Assembly: GCA_963704585.1 (NCBI GenBank)
Contig: OY969919.1
Location: forward strand, 1,736,001-1,800,000
Source: Bog-756 sp963704585
GTDB taxonomy: Bacteria; Actinomycetota; Acidimicrobiia; Acidimicrobiales; RAAP-2
Direction of reading: 5' to 3'
DNA length: 64,000 bases
The notes beneath the pieces are model-generated. The model saw only the letters and a list, made by a program, of their open reading frames with translations, was not told the origin of the DNA and did no database searches. The position numbers and the translations under genes are program-made. Shown here piece by piece: positions 57,592-64,000 of the stretch (position 1 is its first letter; each line of letters begins with the position of its first letter).

Positions 57592-60105
57592 TCATTCTCC
57601 GCGTGCGCCGGCACCCCGGCCGGAGACGAACGTCCCGGGCCGGCGGGGCAGTCCCGTCCCGACGGGGAAGTGGTGCACGCTCCACGCCGCGGCGAAGCCC
57701 TGACCGACGAGGAGCGCCACCACCGCTCCGGCGAAGACGACCGCTGCGACGAGGAGCACGCCGGCCGGCGGGATCGCGAGATCGAGCACGCGCCGTGCGA
57801 GGGGTACCGCGAGGAGGACGACGACGCCGGCGCCCATCGCGACGACGAGCGCGAGCCGGAAGGCGTTGAGGGGCCGGGCGACGAGCACGAGGACGACGAG
57901 CGCGACCGCGGTGAGCTCCAGCATCGCGGCGGTCCGCTGCTGCGTCGCGGTCGTGTGCGGGGCGAGGCGGGCGACGCCGTACACGACGAGGGTCGCGGCG
58001 GCCGCGACGGTCCCGGCGGGCACGGTGAAGGCGAGCACCTTGCGCACGAAGCCCGGCGTGGAGCGCGGCGCGCCCGCGGCGAGTGCGAGGAAGAACCCCG
58101 GCACCCCGATGGTCAGGGTGCTCACGATCGTGAGGTGGCGCGGGAAGAAGGGGAACGGGATCCCCGAGATGGCCACGACCACCGCGAGGAGCGCGGCGTA
58201 GACCGTCTTGGTCACGAAGAGGTTGGCCACGCGCTCGATGTTGGCGACGACCCGTCGCCCCTCGGCGAGGACCTGTGGCACCGCGGCGAACGAGTCGTCG
58301 AGCAGGACCATCCGCGCCACCGCACGGCACGACGGGCTCCCCGAGCCCATCGCGAGTCCGAGGTCTGCCTGCTTGAGCGCCTGCACGTCGTTGACCCCGT
58401 CGCCGATCATCGCGACGACGTGGCCGTCGGCCTGGAGGGCGCGCACTGCGGCGATCTTCTGCTCGGGACGGACCCGGCCGAAGACCGTCGCACCGTCGAG
58501 CGCCACACCGAGCGCGGCCTCGTCGCCGGCCAGCAGCGAAGCGTCGACGGGCTCGCCGACCGACGGGATGCCCGCCGCGGTCGCGACCGCGGCCACCGTC
58601 ACCGGCGCGTCGCCGGAGAGCACGATGACGGTCACCCCTTGACTCCGGAGGTAGGCGATGGTCGGGACGGTCTCGGCGCGCAGCTGCTCGGTGAGGACCA
58701 CCAGCGCCTCGGGCTCGACGTCGGTGAGCCCTGCCTCGGGGTCGGGCGGGACGGCGGACGAGGCGAGCAGCACCACGCGGTGACCGGCCGCCTCGTGGTC
58801 GGCCAGCGCACGGGAGAGCTCGGCGGGGAGCTCGGGAGCGACGAACGAGGGGGCGCCGAGCACCCAGGTGCCGTTGTCCTCGAAGGTGACCGAGCTCCAC
58901 TTGCGCTCGGAGGAGAACGCGACCGACGCGGTCGACGCCCACCCCGGTGGGTCGCCGAACGCGTTGGCGACCGCACGCATGGTCGCATTGGGCGCGGCAT
59001 CGGCGGCCGCGAGTGCTGCGAGTGAGCGCTTCACCTCGGCGCCGTCACGCCCGGGAGCGACGACGACCGAGTCGACGTCGACCTCGGGCGCGGTCAGCGT
59101 GCCCGTCTTGTCGACGCAGAGCACGTCGGTGCGCGCGAGGCCTTCGATCGCCGCGAGCTCCTGGACGAGGACCCGCCGACCGGCGAGCCGGATCGCGCCG
59201 ACCGCGAAGGCGATCGACGTGAGCAGCACGAGCCCCTCGGGGACCATCGCTCCGACCCCGGCGACCGAGGCCCGCAGTGAGTCCGCGAGCGACTGGTTGC
59301 TCCGGAGCAACTGGCTCACGACGAGACCTGCGCCCGCCGGGATCATCACCCACGTCACCAGGCGGAGGATCGTGTTCGTCCCGGCCTGGAGCTCGGACCG
59401 GACCAGGCTGAACCGGGTCGCCAGCACCTGCAGCTGCGCCGCGTAGGAGGCGTCGCCGACGGCCGTTGCCTCGATGCGTCCGGATCCGCTCACGACGAAG
59501 CTCCCGGAGAAGACCTCGTCGCCGACGTCCTTCGCGACCGGTTCGGGCTCGCCGGTGAGGAGCGACTCGTCGATCTCGAGGCCCGCGCCCGTCCGGAGCA
59601 CCCCGTCGACGGGCACCTGGTCGCCGGGACGGAGCTCGAGCACGTCGTCGAGGACGAGCGCCTCGACCGGGAGGTCGGTGGCCGTGCCGGGAACTCGTTC
59701 GCGGTCGGCGCTCCCCCTCCGCACGACGTGTGCCTTCGGGGCGGAGAGGATCGCGAGGCGGTCGAGCGTCCGCTTCGCGCGCACCTCCTGCGCGATGCCG
59801 ATCGCGGTGTTGGTGACGAGCACGATCCCGAAGAGGCCGTCCTGCACCGGTCCGACGACGGCGACGACCACGAAGAGCGAGCCAAGGATCGCGTTGAAGC
59901 GGGTGAGCAGGTTCGCGCGGAGGATCTGTCCGACGGTCCGCCCGGGGGTCGGCGGCGCGACGTTGACGTCGCCGGCAGCGACCCGCGCCGCGACCTCCGA
60001 GTCGGTCAGCCCGACAGGGGCCGCTCCACCTGCACCGCCGCCGCCATCGGGACCGACGGACGATGCCGCGCCCGCGAGCCACCCCGGGGCCGCTCCGTCG
60101 GACAC
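57592..60105 (-). CDS. P-type cation-transporting ATPase (P2-like, HAD-IC family)
   Basis: 837 aa. The phosphorylation site is CVDKTGTLTAPE with Asp332; the actuator motif is LLTGEPEPVAK (the usual TGES is TGEP); the hinge motif is IGDGVNDVQALKQADLGLAM. MVPEGLVLLTSIAFAVG in helix M4 is the P2-type cation site. A cation-ATPase-E-like group of actinobacteria has this layout, with about ten helices. Substrate may be Ca2+, Mg2+ or Mn2+; unknown. GTG 60105 is 1 base after the stop of the PLDc_N-domain gene, so the three genes 57147-60364 form an operon. Confidence 0.9.
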   Translation of the reverse strand: MSDGAAPGWLAGAASSVGPDGGGGAGGAAPVGLTDSEVAARVAAGDVNVAPPTPGRTVGQILRANLLTRFNAILGSLFVVVAVVGPVQDGLFGIVLVTNTAIGIAQEVRAKRTLDRLAILSAPKAHVVRRGSADRERVPGTATDLPVEALVLDDVLELRPGDQVPVDGVLRTGAGLEIDESLLTGEPEPVAKDVGDEVFSGSFVVSGSGRIEATAVGDASYAAQLQVLATRFSLVRSELQAGTNTILRLVTWVMIPAGAGLVVSQLLRSNQSLADSLRASVAGVGAMVPEGLVLLTSIAFAVGAIRLAGRRVLVQELAAIEGLARTDVLCVDKTGTLTAPEVDVDSVVVAPGRDGAEVKRSLAALAAADAAPNATMRAVANAFGDPPGWASTASVAFSSERKWSSVTFEDNGTWVLGAPSFVAPELPAELSRALADHEAAGHRVVLLASSAVPPDPEAGLTDVEPEALVVLTEQLRAETVPTIAYLRSQGVTVIVLSGDAPVTVAAVATAAGIPSVGEPVDASLLAGDEAALGVALDGATVFGRVRPEQKIAAVRALQADGHVVAMIGDGVNDVQALKQADLGLAMGSGSPSCRAVARMVLLDDSFAAVPQVLAEGRRVVANIERVANLFVTKTVYAALLAVVVAISGIPFPFFPRHLTIVSTLTIGVPGFFLALAAGAPRSTPGFVRKVLAFTVPAGTVAAAATLVVYGVARLAPHTTATQQRTAAMLELTAVALVVLVLVARPLNAFRLALVVAMGAGVVVLLAVPLARRVLDLAIPPAGVLLVAAVVFAGAVVALLVGQGFAAAWSVHHFPVGTGLPRRPGTFVSGRGAGARGE

Positions 60106-60106
60106 G

Positions 60107-60364
60107 TCACTCGGCGGCGGCCGAGTCCGGCGCAGGCTCGAGCCGCCCGAAGCGGAAGTAGTTGATCGGCCCGACGATGTTGACCGCGATCGCGAACGCC
60201 CAGAACAGCTTCGGGCCCCGAACCTGCGCCGCCGGCCGGCGGGCGAGATCGGTCCAGGCGGCGAGGGCGAGGGTGATCTCCACGGTGCCGATCGCGACGA
60301 CCGCGGCCTGCTGGCGAGGCGAGAGGTCGCTCCACCGCCGCTTCTGTCGCCCTCGACTGCCCAT
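60107..60364 (-). CDS. small PLDc_N-domain membrane protein
   Basis: 85 aa, ATG 60364. AAVVAIGTVEITLALAAWTDLA and LFWAFAIAVNIVGPINYFRFGR are two membrane helices, and VGPINYFRFGR is the hallmark of the phospholipase D-nuclease N-terminal (PLDc_N) family. These short proteins are membrane-embedded with no known activity. It is the first gene of the P-type ATPase operon and is divergent from the P1B ATPase by 116 bp. Confidence 0.85.
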   Translation of the reverse strand: MGSRGRQKRRWSDLSPRQQAAVVAIGTVEITLALAAWTDLARRPAAQVRGPKLFWAFAIAVNIVGPINYFRFGRLEPAPDSAAAE

Positions 60365-60480
60365 GTCGCAATTCTCCTCCGCCCGGAGGCCCTGCCGACC
60401 AGGGCCGAAGGGCCCGTTCCGCCGCCGGCATGGACCGTTCGGCCCTACCCCCGCGGGCCGCTTCCCGCCACCATGGTCCC

Positions 60481-62859
60481 ATGGTCGCCGACCGACGCCG
60501 TCCCGATCCCGCCCGGCTCCGCCGGCGCCTCCCCGTGCTCGTGCTCGCCCTCTCCCTGGTCGGCCTCGGGGTCGGGATCGCGCTGCACGTCGCGGGCGCC
60601 AGCGGCGCGGGCGACGCGGTCTGGATCGCGGTCGCGGCGTGCGGCGGCGTCTACTCGCTCCTCTCGATGGTCGACGGCCTCCGGCACGGCCGGCTGGGGG
60701 TCGACGTCATCGCGCTCCTGGCCGTGGTCGGTGCGATCGCGGTCGAGGAGTTTCTTGCGGCCGCGGTGATCGGGCTCATGATCACGAGCGGCCGGTCGCT
60801 CGAGACGTGGGCGGCCGGTCGGGCGCGGCGGAGCCTCCAGGCCCTCGTCGACCAGGCGCCGAGCCGGGCCCACCGCTACGGTCCGTCCGGCCTCGAGACG
60901 GTCGCGCTCGGGAGTGTCACCCCCGGCGATCGGCTGCTCGTCGGACCGGGCGAGCTCGTCCCGGTCGACGGGACGGTCACGTCGCCGAGCGCGGTCCTCG
61001 ACGAGTCGACGCTGACCGGCGAGCCGCTCCCCGTCGAGCGCGCCGCCGGCGACGAGGTCCGCAGCGGCACGGTCAACGCGGGCGGTCCCTTCGACCTGCG
61101 CGCGACCACAACGGCCGAGTCGAGCTCGTACGCAGGTGTCGTGCGGCTCGTCGCGGAGGCGGAGGCGTCCGAAGCCCCGTTCGTGCGCCTCGCCGACCGG
61201 TACGCGCTCTGGTTCCTCGCCGGCACCCTCGCCGTGGCCGGCGCCGCGTGGGCGGTCGCAGGCGCGTCCCGCGCGGTCGCGGTCCTCGTCGTCGCGACCC
61301 CCTGCCCGCTCATCCTGGCCGCGCCGGTCGCTCTCGTCTCCGGCGTGGCGTGCGCGGCGAGGCGCGGGGTGATCGTGAAGGGCGGCGGCGTGCTCGAGCG
61401 CCTCGCACGCTGCACCTCCCTCCTCGTCGACAAGACGGGCACGCTCACCGGCGGCCGACCGACGCTGGCCCGGGTCGCCGCGAGCCCCGGGTGGAGCGAC
61501 GCCGACCTGCTCACCCTGGCGGCCTCGCTCGACCAGGTCTCCCCGCACGTGCTGGCGAGCGCGGTCGTGCGCGCGGCGACCGAGCGCGGCTGCGCGCTGA
61601 CCCTCCCCGAGGCCGTCGAGGAGGTCCCCGGGCAGGGGATCCGGGGCATGGTCGGCGGCCACGCGGTCACCGTCGGCAAGGCCGAGTGGGCGGGGATCGT
61701 CGGCAACCCGCACTGGGTGAAGCCGGCCCGTCGCAAGGCGCGCCTCGACGGCGCGCTCACCGTCTATGTCGCGGTCGACGGACAGCCAGCCGGCGTGCTC
61801 GTCCTCGACGACCCGCTCCGCCCGGACGCCGGCCGGACCGTGCGCGCGCTGCGACGGGCGGGCATCCGCAGGATCGTGATGGTCACCGGCGACCGTGCCG
61901 AGGTCGCCGAGTCGATCGGCGCGGTCATCGGGGTCGACGAGGTGCTCGCGGAGCGCACCCCCGCCGAGAAGCTCGACGCGGTCCGCCTCGAGAGCCGGCG
62001 GAGCCCGACGATCATGGTCGGGGACGGCATCAACGACGCCCCTGCCCTCGCGCTCGCCGACGTCGGCGTCGCGATGGGTGCACGCGGTGCCTCTGCGTCG
62101 TCCGACGCGGCCGACATGGTGCTCACGGTCGACCGGATCGACAGGATCGGTGACGCGATGCTCGTCGCGAAGCGCACGCGACGGATCGCAGTCCAGAGCG
62201 TGCTGGCCGGCATGGCGATGTCGGTCGCCGCGATGGGGGCGGCGGCCGCCGGGTACCTGCCGGCCGTGTGGGGCGCGCTCCTCCAGGAGGCGATCGACGC
62301 GGCGGTCATCGTCAACGCGCTGCGCGCCCTGCGGTCGGGCACGGTGGCGACCCACCTCAACGAGGACGACAGCGCGCTCGCCCGGCGGTTCCGCGACGAG
62401 CACCTGGGTATCCGGCTCGACCTCGACCAGCTGCGCGCCGCGGCCGACGCGCTCGGCACGGAGGACACCGCGGACTCCCTCGCCCGCATCCGGCACATCC
62501 ACCGGATCCTCGTCGACGAGGTCGAGCCTCACGAGCGGGCCGAAGAGGAGCTCCTCTACCCCGCGCTCGACCGGGTCATCGGCGGCGAGGACCCGACCGG
62601 GGCGATGAGCAGGGCGCACGTCGAGATCGCCCACCAGATCCGCCGGCTCGGCCAGCTCCTCGACGACATCGACCCCGAGGGACCCGACGAGGTCGACGTG
62701 CTCGAGCTCCGGCGCCTCCTCTACGGGCTCCACGCGATCCTCCGGCTCCACACCATTCAGGAGGACGAGAACTACCTCTCGCTCGGGGACGAGCCGACCG
62801 GGCCGGCGGCGTCGCTGCCGTCCGCGCCCCCGCCGTCCGACGTGCCGAGGAGCGCCTGA
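60481..62859 (+). CDS. P1B-5-type metal-transporting ATPase with C-terminal hemerythrin-like domain
   Basis: 792 aa. The phosphorylated Asp317 is in LLVDKTGTLTGG; the actuator is LTGEPLPVER; hinge MVGDGINDAPALALADVGVAM. In the M4 helix the metal motif reads VVATPCPLILA (TPCP), the P1B-5 signature. There is no N-terminal heavy-metal domain. Residues about 640-775 are a hemerythrin-like helical bundle: HIHRILVDEVEPHERAEEELLY, AHVEIAHQIRRLG, LHAILRLHTIQEDENYL, with the His/Glu carboxylate-bridged di-iron ligands. Known P1B-5 enzymes export Ni2+ or Fe2+ and have such a domain. ATG 60481. It is not in an operon with a metal regulator here. Confidence 0.9.
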   Translation: MVADRRRPDPARLRRRLPVLVLALSLVGLGVGIALHVAGASGAGDAVWIAVAACGGVYSLLSMVDGLRHGRLGVDVIALLAVVGAIAVEEFLAAAVIGLMITSGRSLETWAAGRARRSLQALVDQAPSRAHRYGPSGLETVALGSVTPGDRLLVGPGELVPVDGTVTSPSAVLDESTLTGEPLPVERAAGDEVRSGTVNAGGPFDLRATTTAESSSYAGVVRLVAEAEASEAPFVRLADRYALWFLAGTLAVAGAAWAVAGASRAVAVLVVATPCPLILAAPVALVSGVACAARRGVIVKGGGVLERLARCTSLLVDKTGTLTGGRPTLARVAASPGWSDADLLTLAASLDQVSPHVLASAVVRAATERGCALTLPEAVEEVPGQGIRGMVGGHAVTVGKAEWAGIVGNPHWVKPARRKARLDGALTVYVAVDGQPAGVLVLDDPLRPDAGRTVRALRRAGIRRIVMVTGDRAEVAESIGAVIGVDEVLAERTPAEKLDAVRLESRRSPTIMVGDGINDAPALALADVGVAMGARGASASSDAADMVLTVDRIDRIGDAMLVAKRTRRIAVQSVLAGMAMSVAAMGAAAAGYLPAVWGALLQEAIDAAVIVNALRALRSGTVATHLNEDDSALARRFRDEHLGIRLDLDQLRAAADALGTEDTADSLARIRHIHRILVDEVEPHERAEEELLYPALDRVIGGEDPTGAMSRAHVEIAHQIRRLGQLLDDIDPEGPDEVDVLELRRLLYGLHAILRLHTIQEDENYLSLGDEPTGPAASLPSAPPPSDVPRSA

Positions 62860-63018
62860 GCCCACACCGATCGAGGCCCCTGACCCTCGTGGCAGCCGAC
62901 GGCTCTCGTGCCATGGTGCGCCTCGGCGGCCGGGGCGCCAAGGGACGAAGGTCACCGCAAGCCGGCGCAGTCCAGCCGCGCGCTGCCGCGATTCCCACGA
63001 ACGCTCGGTGGCCTGCGT

Positions 63019-63693
63019 TTACTTGAGCGCGGTGATGATCGCGGTGACACCGATGCCGAAAGCGACCAGCACGGGGATCACCCAGCTCAACCGCGACATG
63101 CTGCCTTCGAGGCGGGCGACACTCGTGTTCAGGTCGCCGACGTCTGCGGCGAGGGCCGTCAGCGACTTGACCATGCCGCCGAGCGTCGGGCTGTCCGGAT
63201 GGGTCAGCTCTTCGATGTCGTCGGCACCGAGGCCGGTCTGTCCCTGGCGAGCACCCGCGTACGGCTTCGCAACGGCGTGCGTCAACTTGAAGAACTGCAC
63301 GGAGAGGAACGGAGCCTCATAGGTCAGGGTGACCCGACGTGGCGCCAGATTGGTCACCCGCACGATGAGGACGCCGTGGAAGCCAGGGTCGATCTGCGGC
63401 CCCGAGAGGAGTACCAACCCCTGGCGCGCGTACTCGGAGTCGAGGCCGAGTTGGGCAGCGAACTGGGCGCCGCACGAGATGTGCTCACGGGTCGCGATCA
63501 CCGCGAATTCGCCCGGTTCGAGGATCACGAGTCCGCGGTTGGCGACATCGGTCACCGAGTCCGTGCCGCTGATGAACGCTTGGTTGCCGACACGAAAGTC
63601 GTAGCTCGCCGGCTGGAGGCAGTCATCGAAGAACGGCTCGATCCCGAGACCACCATCGGTCAGTGCCTCCCTGATCTCCGCATCCGCAAGCAC
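63019..63693 (-). CDS. dCTP-deaminase/dUTPase-like protein with C-terminal membrane helix
   Basis: 224 aa. DCLQPASYDFRVGNQAF and PQIDPGFHGVLIVRVTN are the trimeric dCTP deaminase/dUTPase fold, and LSVQFFKL its last strand. The general-base Glu of dCTP deaminases would fall in the block GVLIVRVTN, where it is Arg, so catalysis is doubtful. Residues about 175-205 (LTALAADVGDLNTSVARLE) form a coiled coil and 207-223 (WVIPVLVAFGIGVTAII) a membrane helix, so the protein is anchored. GC is visibly lower (about 62-65 percent) than its surroundings. Function unknown; deaminase relatives occur in phage defence. Confidence 0.7.
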   Translation of the reverse strand: MLADAEIREALTDGGLGIEPFFDDCLQPASYDFRVGNQAFISGTDSVTDVANRGLVILEPGEFAVIATREHISCGAQFAAQLGLDSEYARQGLVLLSGPQIDPGFHGVLIVRVTNLAPRRVTLTYEAPFLSVQFFKLTHAVAKPYAGARQGQTGLGADDIEELTHPDSPTLGGMVKSLTALAADVGDLNTSVARLEGSMSRLSWVIPVLVAFGIGVTAIITALK

Positions 63694-63815
63694 GTCGTCA
63701 ACCTACCTTCCCGAACGCCTGTTCCCCGAGATGATGCGGCGGGGGTGTGACGTGCGGGACGGCGCCTGATCACCTCGTCGAGCCGGTCGACGACAGACCC
63801 CTCCGACCTGCAACC

Positions 63816-64000
63816 ATGACGGCCATGGACGAACGCACCGTCAAGGTCGGCGACGTCGAGCTCGCGATCGCCGAGGCCGGGGTGGGACAGCGCCCCTTCC
63901 TCCTGCTGCACGGCTTCACCGGCGCGAAGGAGGACTTCGCCGAGTGGCTCGACCCGCTCGCCGCGACTGGTTGGCACGCGGTCGCGCCCGACCACCGCGG
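63816..64000 (+). CDS. alpha/beta-hydrolase, 5' part only
   Basis: The frame from ATG 63816 (or in-frame ATG 63825, MDERTVKVGDVELAIAE) is open to the end of the window. RPFLLLHGFTGAKEDF is the oxyanion-hole region of an alpha/beta-hydrolase, and VAPDHRG is the following strand. The nucleophile elbow and the rest lie beyond 64000. It is divergent from the deaminase-like gene, with 122 bp between them. Confidence 0.8.
   Translation, partial: MTAMDERTVKVGDVELAIAEAGVGQRPFLLLHGFTGAKEDFAEWLDPLAATGWHAVAPDHR

Noticed and set aside
1..64000. CRISPR array, insertion sequence or prophage
   Set aside because: No spaced repeat array, transposase, integrase or phage structural gene is seen; direct repeats found are short tandem copies.

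Overview
The window is 64 kb of very GC-rich DNA (about 70 percent), densely coded on both strands, with many GTG starts and repeated 4-base ATGA/GTGA stop-start overlaps. Gene content points to the Actinomycetota: F420-type oxidoreductases (a luciferase-like LLM protein and a PPOX-fold protein), a WS/DGAT wax-ester/triacylglycerol synthase, a MarP-like membrane serine protease, BTAD/SARP and AAA-TPR regulators, and a P450 with a 3Fe-4S ferredoxin. An acidimicrobial-type lineage is my best guess, but that is inference. No insertion sequence, prophage, CRISPR array, rRNA or replication origin is visible.

Layout. 0-7 kb: the end of a large IPT/Calx-beta surface protein, an APC antiporter, a three-gene membrane protein/histidine kinase/response regulator operon, and a CPA1 cation/proton antiporter. 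6.8-13 kb: a seven-gene minus-strand operon (alcohol dehydrogenase, SDR, sulfotransferase, alkylsulfatase-like MBL protein, VOC protein, hotdog thioesterase, second sulfotransferase), which looks like processing of an alcohol-bearing, sulfated or CoA-activated lipid. 13-18 kb: UspA, a VOC protein and a neutral-lipid operon (alpha/beta hydrolase, WS/DGAT, PlsC-type acyltransferase). 18-23 kb: a decayed MarC remnant, glnA, a lipoprotein, a PPOX protein, lysS and an irregular tRNA-Lys.

23-29 kb: an MBL hydrolase coupled to a GH15 glucanase/trehalase, a MarP-like protease and a beta-propeller lipoprotein. 29-32.6 kb: a beta-class DNA methyltransferase, a 352-aa protein that may be its nuclease partner, and a small-molecule methyltransferase, preceded by an unusual chain of overlapping short ORFs made by a 32-bp duplication. 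32.6-40.7 kb: a PLP decarboxylase, a SnoaL-like protein, a phosphodiester-glycosidase lipoprotein, a 1323-aa SARP regulator and an LLM oxidoreductase. 40.9-48.7 kb: a plus-strand run of SDR, P450, ferredoxin, MpaB-like oxygenase fusion and AAA-TPR protein, probably an oxidative catabolic module. 48.7-53 kb: acyl-CoA thioesterase, DUF427, monooxygenase-like protein, acyl-CoA ligase and enoyl-CoA hydratase. 53-64 kb: an ArsB/SLC13-type permease, an AbiE-like two-gene cassette, hydrolases, a P-type ATPase operon, a P1B-5 ATPase with a C-terminal hemerythrin domain, and a dCTP-deaminase-like membrane protein of visibly lower GC.

Five genes or remnants between 2.9 and 20.3 kb carry frameshifts, several in CG-dinucleotide runs and one inside glnA. 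Nothing similar was seen in the remaining 44 kb. This local cluster suggests sequencing or assembly indels at least as much as biology. The best candidates for an undescribed system are the methyltransferase/352-aa-protein pair with its leader ORFs (29.3-32.0 kb) and the AbiE-like cassette with an operator over its start codon (54.4-56.1 kb).
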